Under the pieces are notes generated by a model. The model saw only the letters and a program-made list of their open reading frames with translations, was not told the origin of the DNA and ran no database searches. A DNA stretch of 64,000 nt from Flavobacterium frigidimaris. GTDB lineage: Bacteria; Bacteroidota; Bacteroidia; Flavobacteriales; Flavobacteriaceae. The stretch covers positions 62,001-126,000 of the forward strand of contig FQWG01000002.1 of the NCBI GenBank assembly GCA_900129595.1, given 5' to 3'. Shown here one piece after another: positions 21,186 through 29,627 of this stretch (positions are counted from its first letter, which is position 1; each line of letters begins with the position of its first letter). The translations under genes and the position numbers were made by a program.

Positions 21186-21792
21186 TCCCGAAACTGACGA
21201 GACAACTAATCTGCTTCCTAAAGACGGAACTGTAAATTATTACGGTAAACTTTTTTCAAGAGAAAGTGCCAATCACTATTTGGATGTATTATTAAACACT
21301 ATCGAATGGAAAAATGACGAAGCCATCATCTTTGGAAAATTAATTATTACGAAGCGAAAAGTAGCATGGTATGGCGATTCCGGTTTTGAATATACCTATT
21401 CGAATACCACAAAAAAGGCGCTTCCGTGGACTAAGGAATTATTAGAATTAAAGGCTGTTATTGAAGAAGAAACAGGAGAAACTTTCAATTCTTGTTTGCT
21501 TAATCTATATCATTCCGGCGATGAAGGAATGGCCTGGCACAGCGATGCCGAAAAAGACCTTAAAAAGAACGGTGCCATTGGTTCTGTAAGTTTTGGTGCT
21601 GAAAGAAAATTTGCGTTTAAACACAAAGAAACGAAAGAAACTGTTTCGCTAATCTTAGAACACGGCAGTTTACTGGTCATGAAAGATGCAACTCAAACGC
21701 ATTGGTTACACCGTTTGCCTCCAACCAAAACGACTTCTAAACCAAGAGTGAATTTGACTTTTAGGACAATTGTTTCCCAACAAAAATTTTAA
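21172..21792 (+). CDS. alkB: AlkB-like 2OG-Fe(II) oxygenase (alkylated DNA repair)
   Basis: A 206-residue AlkB-family dioxygenase. The core reads NLYHSGDEGMAWHSDAEKDL (metal ligands His123 and Asp125), followed by IGSVSFGAERKFAFKH, LEHGSLLVMKDATQTHWLH (distal His 177 or 180) and PRVNLTFRT, with the 2-oxoglutarate-binding Arg. It oxidatively removes methyl groups from N1-methyladenine and N3-methylcytosine. The length and motif order resemble ALKBH2/3-like bacterial AlkB. It is coupled to the Ada-zinc gene by a 14-base overlap. Confidence 0.92.
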   Translation: MDLFNPETDETTNLLPKDGTVNYYGKLFSRESANHYLDVLLNTIEWKNDEAIIFGKLIITKRKVAWYGDSGFEYTYSNTTKKALPWTKELLELKAVIEEETGETFNSCLLNLYHSGDEGMAWHSDAEKDLKKNGAIGSVSFGAERKFAFKHKETKETVSLILEHGSLLVMKDATQTHWLHRLPPTKTTSKPRVNLTFRTIVSQQKF

Positions 21793-21855
21793 ACCATTAA
21801 GACATTAAGGATCATTAATTTTAATTCTTAATTGCCGTTTCTCAACAAGAAAGGT

Positions 21856-22377
21856 TTATAATAAGCCACATTTTTTGTAGATATCTAAAATTACAGATTG
21901 TTTTCCTAAGAGATAATTATCTATATCGTGAGGAAATTTTTCTGCCATTTCAATTTTAATCCGGCTGTACCTGTCTCTCTCGTCATCATGCAGGCGAAGG
22001 TAATCGCGAAAAGTTATATGCCGTTTTAATTCGCTTGCATTTTTATTACATACATATAGGTGATGCTCCATAAGATGTTCCTTATTTTTATAACTAAAAG
22101 CTTCCCGGCTTTCTATGCCTAAATCACCCACGTGTTCATAACCAATCTCCTTAAGTTTCTCTTTTACTTGAGCAAACATATCATTGTCCGCCACAATATC
22201 AATGTCGATAATTGGTTTTGCATATAATCCTGTTACAGATGTACTCCCAACATGCTCAATTGACAAAACTACATCAATTATGGCTACAAGCAATTCTTTC
22301 TCAATTTTGCTGAATTCTTTTGCCCAATCAGGATCATACGGAACAACAACTATGTTCCAATCTTCGCTGCCAATCAT
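21856..22377 (-). CDS. GrpB/UPF0157 family nucleotidyltransferase-fold protein
   Basis: A 173-residue protein of the GrpB family: VVPYDPDWAKEFSKIEKEL, IEHVGSTSVTGLYAKPIIDI with the DIDIV metal-site acids, and RHITFRDYLRLHDDERDRYS. The fold belongs to the polymerase-beta-like nucleotidyltransferases; related proteins include dephospho-CoA-kinase fusions. The biochemical role of stand-alone members is not established. It lies 71 bases downstream of the NrtR-like gene on the same strand. Confidence 0.85.
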   Translation of the reverse strand: MIGSEDWNIVVVPYDPDWAKEFSKIEKELLVAIIDVVLSIEHVGSTSVTGLYAKPIIDIDIVADNDMFAQVKEKLKEIGYEHVGDLGIESREAFSYKNKEHLMEHHLYVCNKNASELKRHITFRDYLRLHDDERDRYSRIKIEMAEKFPHDIDNYLLGKQSVILDIYKKCGLL

Positions 22378-22448
22378 ATCAATATTCTTTTTACAAATAT
22401 AATAAAGAGTACTTAATTCATATTTTATAAAACACCTCTCAATAGATT

Positions 22449-23204
22449 TTACCAGCCTTGATTTAGTCCGTTTTTAAGGACTTCGTCGTATTTCTCTTTA
22501 TCAAAAACATATAAGTTTGGGGCTTTGTGTGCCACATTACTTTTCTTCTCTTCCAGTTTGTTTAAGATGCCAATGTTGTTAATCTTGCGTAAAAAGTTCC
22601 TTCTGTCCAGTTTTTTATCCAAAATTGTTTCATACAATTTCTGAAGTTCCGGCATGGTAAATTTCTCGGGTAATAAATTATAACCAATCGGCATTAGATT
22701 CAACTCTATTCGGAGTGTCTGTAAAGCTTTATCCAGAATTTCTTTGTGATCCAGAATAAGTTCAGGTACTTCTTTATGATCAATCCATTCGATGCTTTCC
22801 CCACTGGTTTCTTTTTGAGGAATTGCTTTCAGAAAATCAACCAAGGCATAATATCCAATAGTAACAAAACGCTGTGTAAACCATTTTCTGGCTTTTTCCG
22901 GAATTTTAAAATGTTCTAAAACGACCTCTTCAAAATGTTTATCGTTGCGTTTTACTCTTCCAAACGTAGCAAATTGCCTCAGAAAAATCCCTTCTATTCC
23001 TGTCCGGTCATTCAGGACAGTAACTGCAGCGGTATCAATATCCTGATCGAGAGGAACGAATCCGCCTGGTAAAGACCATTTGTCTTCATAAGGAGTTTTA
23101 ATCAATAAAACTTTGAGCTGATTATCATGAAAACCAAAAATCACACAATCTATTGAAAGTCCGGGTTGGTAATTTTCGCTATTTTCTGCTATTCCTTTCG
23201 ACAT
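22449..23204 (-). CDS. NrtR-type regulator: degenerate Nudix domain plus winged helix
   Basis: A 251-residue protein when started at Met codon 23204 (MSKGIAENSENYQPGLSIDC); an upstream ATG at 23249 is possible. Residues about 15-150 form a Nudix domain (CVIFGFHDNQLKVLLIKTPY, WSLPGGFVPLDQDIDTAA), but the Nudix box lacks the REUxEE catalytic glutamates, reading VTVLNDRTGI instead. Residues about 165-251 form the NrtR-like winged helix (FTMPELQKLYETILDKKLDR, NFLRKINNIGIL). Such proteins use the Nudix domain to sense an ADP-ribose- or sugar-like ligand and bind DNA with the helix domain; Bacteroides AraR belongs here. Its target is unknown and no sugar gene is adjacent. Confidence 0.85.
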   Translation of the reverse strand: MSKGIAENSENYQPGLSIDCVIFGFHDNQLKVLLIKTPYEDKWSLPGGFVPLDQDIDTAAVTVLNDRTGIEGIFLRQFATFGRVKRNDKHFEEVVLEHFKIPEKARKWFTQRFVTIGYYALVDFLKAIPQKETSGESIEWIDHKEVPELILDHKEILDKALQTLRIELNLMPIGYNLLPEKFTMPELQKLYETILDKKLDRRNFLRKINNIGILNKLEEKKSNVAHKAPNLYVFDKEKYDEVLKNGLNQGW

Positions 23205-23550
23205 CCAATTTTTATTAATTATAATTTTCTTACTTCGGTGGTCGTGCAATTTAATTCATTTTAATAAAATTGAAACTTTTTTTTGAAATTCAAACGCAAT
23301 ATTATTTCAAATTGTAAACCAGCAACAGAAGTGTGTAAATCACAATTTTTACTTAAAATTAAAATGGAATTAAAAAAATAAGTACATTGCGTCATAATAA
23401 CACATTAAGCGTCCGACTTGTTGTTTTTGAAACAAAAAAGTATTTTAAAAAAGGCATAATACACTAATAGACAATTCAATATCATTAATCATTGTAACAA
23501 AAATTAAAGAAAGCCGTCTATTCTATAAGCACCTATAAATTGATTTAAAC
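23205..23550. other. Divergent intergenic region
   Basis: AT-rich spacer between the NrtR-like regulator (-) and the 85-residue gene (+). It contains the self-complementary word CTTGTTGTTTTTGAAACAAAA near 23418-23438; no gene or recognisable RNA was seen. Confidence 0.4.
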
Positions 23551-23808
23551 ATGAGCATTCCCAATCCAGAAAAACGAAATAAGAGCCTTATTAAAAAAAT
23601 ATGGTCCTCTTTGGGATTTGTTTCTAAAACAGACCTTTTAGAAGCGTCTTTAAAATATAGTGAAGAGCAGGAAAGAATTTTCAATGAAATGATCGCCATA
23701 AGCGAAGCAAAAGATAAAAAGATAAAACGCGAAGCATTTGACAAAGCATTATTTGCATCTTATAAAGGAATTGGTGCCATGGATTTTATAAATACAGTTT
23801 TGAAATAA
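23551..23808 (+). CDS. Small helical protein, uncharacterised
   Basis: An 85-residue soluble protein, Lys/Glu-rich and predicted mostly alpha-helical. I recognise no family. The gene has a defined terminator and a long upstream region, as expected for an independent transcript. Confidence 0.6.
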   Translation: MSIPNPEKRNKSLIKKIWSSLGFVSKTDLLEASLKYSEEQERIFNEMIAISEAKDKKIKREAFDKALFASYKGIGAMDFINTVLK

Positions 23809-23835
23809 TTTTCAAACATCCGCTAGAATACACTG

Positions 23836-23863
23836 AACCTTGCTAAAAACAGCAAGGTTTTTT
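23836..23863 (+). terminator. Intrinsic terminator after the 85-residue gene
   Basis: Arms AACCTTGCT and AGCAAGGTT with a 6-base loop and six T. Confidence 0.85.
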
Positions 23864-23973
23864 ATTTGGATTTTTTTTTAAATTTCAATTGTCAATGTCA
23901 GCAAAATATTGCAATTTTATTAAGAAAATTAAATTAATTAATCTAAGGCGCGGTAAGTATTCTTAAAATTACA

Positions 23974-23981
23974 TATTTTTG
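23974..23981 (+). promoter_or_regulatory. -7 box TATTTTTG of the DUF3857 gene
   Basis: Full match to TAnnTTTG, 62 bases before the ATG at 24044. Confidence 0.45.
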
Positions 23982-24043
23982 CCCGTTCATTAAATATAAG
24001 ATTATACTTATATCGATTATTTGAAATATAAAAAAATACAGCG

Positions 24044-26065
24044 ATGGAAAATCTAATTCAATCAGAGAATTACAAAATTCAAAAGCCTGCAGAATGGGCT
24101 AGCAATACTAATGACAGTCAACTTATTGAATATATTAAGGAATCAGATTTTGCCAGTAAACAAATAGATGAAGGACGCGATTACTGCTATTTTTTAGATA
24201 AAATTTATTACACGAGTGATGAAGAAAACAGTGAATATGCCTGTGTAGCTTATACTCTCAACGAACCTGCTAATCTGGAAAATGCCTCTGTAATGGATGT
24301 GGTGGTCGAGGAAAACGAGACTTATATTATACACAGAATAAGTGTTTTGAGAGAAGGTGTTCTGATCGATAAAATTCCTGATACTAAAATTAAAGTTCTT
24401 GACAGCGAGAATCAAAGTGATGGCGGTGTTTTGAGCAGTAATAAAAAGATCAATATTACCATAAAAGATTTACGCCTTTATGATGTTTTAATCATGGAAG
24501 ACTCGAGAGTAAAAATCTTTACGGAGCGTGACTTTTTGCGTAAGGAATTTTCGAAGTTTGTTTGGGTAAGTCCAAGTACGTACTGGGCTTACGGAAGTTA
24601 CAATTACACTTTTATCAACGACCGTAAAAAAAGGATTGCCTACAAGAAAACTTTCTTCAGGGATGAAGATGGAAATGTATTGGCTCCGGAAATCAATTAT
24701 TTAGAAAAAGGTCAAAGGTTTACTATCGAAAAAGAAAACTATATCAACTTTGTAGATACCAATCGCGAAATTGCTCCTTTTATTGATTTTGCAACTGATA
24801 GTAACTGGGGCGATTTGTCTAATTATATTGCCCCATTATACGAAGAGGTTTATAATAAAGCCGCTTTACAGGAATTTGCCCCTAACCTGGTCGAAAAACT
24901 GGAGGCTATTACGAACAAAGATGAGCAATTGCAATTTGCGATTGATTATGTACAAAATCATGTTTATTATGTTTTTAATGCGGATGAAATGAACGGTCAT
25001 AAACCGCAGGAACCGTCTGTAACCTATCAAAATAAACAGGGCGATTGTAAAGCAAAATGTGTTTTACTGAAGGTAATTCTGGATTACATCAAAGTAGATT
25101 CGTCTGTGGTTTTGGTAAATTTCAACACAGATCATTACCTGAAATATTATTTGCCTTCTTTGCTTACTTTTAATCATGTAATTGTAAAAATCGATTATAA
25201 AGGCGAGACTTATTTTATTGATGCGACTAATCGTGATGAATTTGGATTAATTGAAAATCGCGGATTTATTTATTTCATGCATTATTTAGAGGTGAAACCG
25301 AATCAGGATTTGCAAATAAAAAAATCGCACCGATTCCCTTATTATGGCATCAATGAAAAAGCTGATTTTAATATTGAAAAAAACATCGGTAAACTTGTAT
25401 TAACGACAACTTACAAAGGAAATCGTGCCAATTATATGCGCAAGTATTTTAAGAATACCAACAAAAGAGAAATCATAGACTCCTGGAATAATTTCTTTTT
25501 TTATACACTGAATTATAATAATGACCGAAACGGAACTGATGTTCGAAATATATTCAAAGATACCTCGATCGAAACGTTAAGCGATGACAAACAACTGAAC
25601 GAATATACGATTCAATACAAAGCTACGATTGAAGATCCGTATTTTACAGACGCACAAAAAAATCGTTTTGTAATGTATTTTGACCGCAATGTGATTAAAA
25701 ACAATGCAAGAGACTTTTTGCACACGGATATCACGTTCTGGCATAATTTCGACAATGAAAAATATGAAATCAATCTTTATACGGATCAGAGAATCGATGT
25801 AGAAGAAAAATTTACGGTTCAGGAAAGCACGATCAAAAATCCATATTTTGATTATACAAGCCGCAAAAAAATCGCAAAAAATGGCGCATCGATTTATATT
25901 GATTTTAAACCATTAGTCAATTTAGAAATTCCGCCAGCTGATTTTGAAGAGTTCAGAAATGCGCATCACGAAGTGGCTGACAGTAATTTTGGACTTGGAA
26001 TTGATATTATAGAACAAGGTTTTATGAATTTGATGAAGTTTAATTTTAAGAAACTGGTAAAATAA
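24044..26065 (+). CDS. DUF3857 / transglutaminase-like protein
   Basis: A 673-residue protein with an N-terminal DUF3857-like beta domain (about 50-270) and a transglutaminase-like papain fold (about 285-400). The catalytic triad is visible: Cys335 in GDCKAKCVLL, His378 in FNHVIVKI and Asp393 in FIDATNR. A beta-rich C-terminal part follows (about 420-640). Unlike most family members it has no obvious signal peptide or membrane anchor, so it may be cytoplasmic or exported by an unclear route. The family is widespread in Bacteroidota, and its reaction (protease, amidase or cross-linker) is not known. Confidence 0.82.
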   Translation: MENLIQSENYKIQKPAEWASNTNDSQLIEYIKESDFASKQIDEGRDYCYFLDKIYYTSDEENSEYACVAYTLNEPANLENASVMDVVVEENETYIIHRISVLREGVLIDKIPDTKIKVLDSENQSDGGVLSSNKKINITIKDLRLYDVLIMEDSRVKIFTERDFLRKEFSKFVWVSPSTYWAYGSYNYTFINDRKKRIAYKKTFFRDEDGNVLAPEINYLEKGQRFTIEKENYINFVDTNREIAPFIDFATDSNWGDLSNYIAPLYEEVYNKAALQEFAPNLVEKLEAITNKDEQLQFAIDYVQNHVYYVFNADEMNGHKPQEPSVTYQNKQGDCKAKCVLLKVILDYIKVDSSVVLVNFNTDHYLKYYLPSLLTFNHVIVKIDYKGETYFIDATNRDEFGLIENRGFIYFMHYLEVKPNQDLQIKKSHRFPYYGINEKADFNIEKNIGKLVLTTTYKGNRANYMRKYFKNTNKREIIDSWNNFFFYTLNYNNDRNGTDVRNIFKDTSIETLSDDKQLNEYTIQYKATIEDPYFTDAQKNRFVMYFDRNVIKNNARDFLHTDITFWHNFDNEKYEINLYTDQRIDVEEKFTVQESTIKNPYFDYTSRKKIAKNGASIYIDFKPLVNLEIPPADFEEFRNAHHEVADSNFGLGIDIIEQGFMNLMKFNFKKLVK

Positions 26066-26075
26066 ACTGCAATAG

Positions 26076-26107
26076 AAAACGGGGCTAAATTTTAGCCCCG
26101 TTTTTTT
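26076..26107 (+). terminator. Intrinsic terminator after the DUF3857 gene
   Basis: Arms AAAACGGGGCTAAA and TTTAGCCCCGTTTT with continuing T. It may also serve the converging GH3 gene on the minus strand. Confidence 0.85.
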
Positions 26108-26284
26108 ATTATAAAATACTGTTGCGATTAATTTCTAACACATACAAACATAGATTTGCATTCTTAAAAAAAAGGCATTTCACTTAATTGCAATACTCAT
26201 AGCTCGCTGTGTGAAGGAAATGCGTTTCTTTTTTACATTTCTATTTGACGTCTATAATCTATGTTTCTATGTGTTTAAAAAATA

Positions 26285-28510
26285 TTAAAGCAATTCAAAA
26301 TCAGATTTTAATTTGATATCTGCCGATGAAGCTCCAATCATTACTTCAAAATCTCCTGCTTCTGCAATAAATTCTAATTTATCATTGTAGAAAGAAAGTT
26401 TCTCTTTGTCGATTGTAAATTCGATTGTTTTAGATTCTCCCGCATTTAATTTTACTTTTTGGAAATCTCTTAATTCTAAAACCGGTCTTACCACAGAACC
26501 AAATTTATCTTTTAGATACAATTGCACTACTTCTTCTCCGGCTACTTTACCAACATTCGATAATTGAAAAGAAACTTTGATTGTTTCGTTATTCTTCATT
26601 TTTGTCGAAGACAATTTCAAATCTGAATAATTGAATTTAGTATAGCTCAATCCGTATCCAAAAGGAAATTTAGGAGAGTTTTTCAAATCAATATAGGCTG
26701 AAACATAATTGGTTTCTGTTTCCGTTTTTGCTGGTCTTCCGGTACTGTAATGATCGTAATAAATTGGAATTTGCCCAATTTCTCTCGGGAAAGTCATTGG
26801 CAGTTTTCCTGAAGGATTATAATCTCCAAATAAAACATTTGCGATTGCATTTCCTGCTTCTGTTCCTAACCACCACGTATATACAATTGCCGGAACATTA
26901 TCAGCCGTCCAGTTGAAGATTAACGGTCTTCCTGCATTTACCAAAACTACAACCGGTTTTCCTGTAGCCTGAATTGCTTTTACTAAATCTTCCTGAACGC
27001 CCGGCAAATGAAGGTTGCTTCGGCTTTTTGCCTCACCGCTCATATCGCGGCTTTCACCAATACTCAAAATAACAACGTCAGCTTGTTTGGCTGTCGCAAC
27101 TGCTTCTGCAAAACCATCTTTGTTGTCTCCATCCACTTCACAACCTTTTGCGTAAAGTAACTTAGTGTTTTTACCTACTTTATTTTGTAAACCGTCCCAT
27201 TGCGAAACGACCCATTTATTATAATCAACATCCGGTAATTCTACAGACCAAAATCCCATATTGGCTTTGTATTCTTTTACCATTGGCCCGATAAAAGCAA
27301 TTGTTTTCAAGTTCTTAGAAAGCGGCAAAGTTTCATTTTCATTCTTTAATAAAACAATACTTTTTTGTGCTACATCAAGAGCTGCTTTTCTGTTTTCAGG
27401 ATTGTTCAACGCTTTATCAGCTCTCTTCTGATCTGAATATCGGTAAGGATCATCAAATAAACCCAATTCGAATTTCTTGCGTAAAATACGTTTCACGGCA
27501 TCATCAATCAAATCCACCGGAACTTTTCCTTCTTTAACCAATTCAGCTAAATGATATCTGTAGGCATTACTTTCCATGTCCATATCACTTCCTGCGGTAA
27601 TGGCAGAAAGTGCAGCGGCTTTAAGATCTTTTGAGTAACCGTGTGCTACCATTTCGCCTATCGAACCCCAATCTGAAACTACAAATCCCTGAAAGTTCCA
27701 TTTTCCTTTTAAAATATCACGTTGCAAATGTGCATTTCCTGTTGCCGGAATTCCGTTTAGGTCATTAAATGAATTCATAAAAGTTGCTGCTCCGGCATCT
27801 AATGCTGCTTTGAATGGCGGTAAGTAGGTTTCCCACAACATTCTTTCGCTCATGTCTACAGAGTTATAATCTCTTCCTCCAACGGCCGCACCATAAGCTG
27901 CAAAGTGTTTTACGCAGGCCATAACTGAGTTTAAATCTCCAAGTTTATTTCCCTGAAAACCTTTTACTCTGGCATAAGCAATTTTAGATCCCAGATACGT
28001 ATCTTCTCCGGCACCTTCCATCACTCTTCCCCAACGCGGGTCACGGCCAATATCTACCATTGGTGCAAATGTCCAGTGAATACCGCTTGCGGCAGCTTCT
28101 GTAGCAGCTACTCTGGCCGCCAGTTCAATTGCTGTTAAATCCCAACTTGCAGCCTCGGCTAACGGAATTGGAAAGGTGGTTTTGTAACCGTGAATAACGT
28201 CCTGGCCAAACAGTAATGGGATTTTAAGACGGGATTGCATCGCCAGTTCCTGATATTGTCTGGTGTATTTTGTTCCAACAACATTTAACATCGAACCTAC
28301 AATTCCCGCTTTTATTTCGGCTTGCTTGTTTGGATTAATGGTAATGGGCCCCGTTGCAGAATTATCTCCTGTATACTGATTGAGCTGACCAATTTTTTCT
28401 TCAATGGTCATTTTCTTCAATAGAGCATTTACTTTCTGGTCTATTGTTTCTTCTTGGGCGACGGCAAAAAAGGATACCATCAACAAGGTAAATGTGGTTA
28501 ATTTCTTCAT
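26285..28510 (-). CDS. bglX: Glycoside hydrolase family 3 beta-glucosidase (BglX-like)
   Basis: A 741-residue exported enzyme (signal MKKLTTFTLLMVSFFAVAQ). The GH3 N-terminal barrel (about 25-350) has LLFGQDVIHGYKTTFP, KHFAAYG and the nucleophile Asp280 in FVVSDWGSIGEM. The GH3 C-terminal domain (about 385-610) and a fibronectin type III-like domain (about 655-735) follow. It cleaves beta-linked glucose from oligosaccharides in the periplasm. It is the last gene of the locus, six bases behind the EEP-fold gene, and probably finishes the breakdown of glucan fragments imported by SusC/SusD. Confidence 0.93.
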   Translation of the reverse strand: MKKLTTFTLLMVSFFAVAQEETIDQKVNALLKKMTIEEKIGQLNQYTGDNSATGPITINPNKQAEIKAGIVGSMLNVVGTKYTRQYQELAMQSRLKIPLLFGQDVIHGYKTTFPIPLAEAASWDLTAIELAARVAATEAAASGIHWTFAPMVDIGRDPRWGRVMEGAGEDTYLGSKIAYARVKGFQGNKLGDLNSVMACVKHFAAYGAAVGGRDYNSVDMSERMLWETYLPPFKAALDAGAATFMNSFNDLNGIPATGNAHLQRDILKGKWNFQGFVVSDWGSIGEMVAHGYSKDLKAAALSAITAGSDMDMESNAYRYHLAELVKEGKVPVDLIDDAVKRILRKKFELGLFDDPYRYSDQKRADKALNNPENRKAALDVAQKSIVLLKNENETLPLSKNLKTIAFIGPMVKEYKANMGFWSVELPDVDYNKWVVSQWDGLQNKVGKNTKLLYAKGCEVDGDNKDGFAEAVATAKQADVVILSIGESRDMSGEAKSRSNLHLPGVQEDLVKAIQATGKPVVVLVNAGRPLIFNWTADNVPAIVYTWWLGTEAGNAIANVLFGDYNPSGKLPMTFPREIGQIPIYYDHYSTGRPAKTETETNYVSAYIDLKNSPKFPFGYGLSYTKFNYSDLKLSSTKMKNNETIKVSFQLSNVGKVAGEEVVQLYLKDKFGSVVRPVLELRDFQKVKLNAGESKTIEFTIDKEKLSFYNDKLEFIAEAGDFEVMIGASSADIKLKSDFELL

Positions 28511-28516
28511 TCGTAT

Positions 28517-29356
28517 TTAATTAATTTCGATATAAACTGGTAAGTGATCTGATGGATATCTTAAATCTTTAGAATCACTTAAAACTGCATGTTTTTGTAC
28601 TGTAAGCCCGCTATTTTTAGAAATAAATATATAATCTAATAATAAGGTTACAGGTTCGTTATGTTTAAAATCATTGAACGTTCCTGATGGACCAAAAGGT
28701 TTTTCTTTGGAAACGTCCCTGCTATCATCCATTACTTTTTTGATGGCTACAATTTGTTTTGTATCCGGTTCTGAATTAAAATCTCCCATTAAAAAAACAG
28801 GATATTTTTTAGTGTTTATTGCGGCAATTTTCGAAAGAACTACTTCTACTCCTTTTACTCTTGCTACTTCTCCCATGTGATCCAGGTGAAGATTAAAAAC
28901 CCAAAATGTTTTTTTTGTTTTCAAATCTTTAAACAATCCATAAGTACAAATTCTATTGCAGGCTGCATCCCAGCCTCTCGAAACGACATTGGGCGTTTCT
29001 GACAACCAAAACGTGTTGGATTGTTCTACCTGAAAACGGTCTTTTTTATAATAAATAGTACAAGCTTCTCCTTTTCCTTCTTCCTCTCTGCCTATCCCAA
29101 ATTTATTATAATTGGGCAGAGCCAAAGCGATGTCCGTAACCTGATTGGGAGTGGCTTCCTGAACTCCAAAAATATCCGGACTGTAAAATTGAATTTGCGA
29201 TGCAAAATAATCTTTTCTGTTTGGCCAGGCATTTTCTCCATCTGAGGCAACGTCCAAACGAATGTTGTAGGACATAATTTTTAAATTCTGACCATAAAAT
29301 GCTGCATTGACAAAAAGCAGCATCACGACTAAAAAAAATGAATTTCTCTTTTTCAT
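28517..29356 (-). CDS. Exported endonuclease/exonuclease/phosphatase (EEP) fold protein
   Basis: A 279-residue protein with a signal peptide (MKKRNSFFLVVMLLFVNAAFYGQ). The EEP core is complete: MSYNIRLD, the metal Glu in IFGVQEATPNQ, FNLHLDHMGEVAR, MGDFNSEP and SDHLPVYIEI. EEP-fold enzymes cleave phosphodiester or phosphoester bonds. The substrate of the exported Bacteroidota type is not known, but the genes occur often in polysaccharide loci. It is six bases upstream of the GH3 gene, so they are cotranscribed, and it has its own candidate -7 box at 29434-29441. Confidence 0.88.
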   Translation of the reverse strand: MKKRNSFFLVVMLLFVNAAFYGQNLKIMSYNIRLDVASDGENAWPNRKDYFASQIQFYSPDIFGVQEATPNQVTDIALALPNYNKFGIGREEEGKGEACTIYYKKDRFQVEQSNTFWLSETPNVVSRGWDAACNRICTYGLFKDLKTKKTFWVFNLHLDHMGEVARVKGVEVVLSKIAAINTKKYPVFLMGDFNSEPDTKQIVAIKKVMDDSRDVSKEKPFGPSGTFNDFKHNEPVTLLLDYIFISKNSGLTVQKHAVLSDSKDLRYPSDHLPVYIEIN

Positions 29357-29627
29357 GTTTAAAATTTTAATCCGGTAAAGCTACCATTTCACTAGCCTTA
29401 ATGAAAAAAAAGAATGTTAATTATATATTCTCCCAAAATTAATATTAGATATATCATAAAAATTTGCTTTTAGTATTACCGTGTCGTCACAAGTACAATA
29501 TAAATACGAATTTCACCAATTGGCACTAATTACTTTGTGTGATTAAAATTTGTTAAAATCCGTAAAATTCGTGTTCCTGATTAATTTATAATTTTTGTGT
29601 TTACGTGTTAGTTTTTTTAGAAACTCT
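29357..29627. other. Spacer between the GH5 and EEP genes
   Basis: No gene. It carries words such as GTAAAATTCGTGTT, of a type I have seen repeated in Flavobacterium spacers, and the EEP promoter candidate. Confidence 0.4.
29434..29441 (-). promoter_or_regulatory. -7 box TAATTTTG for the EEP-GH3 pair
   Basis: Full match to TAnnTTTG on the minus strand, 78 bases before the EEP start; it suggests a second transcription unit inside the locus. Confidence 0.4.

Noticed and set aside
26150-26235. GCATTTCAC / GTGAAGGAAATGC imperfect inverted repeat near the GH3 stop
   Set aside because: The arms match only with a gap and have no U-run; too weak to call a terminator or operator.
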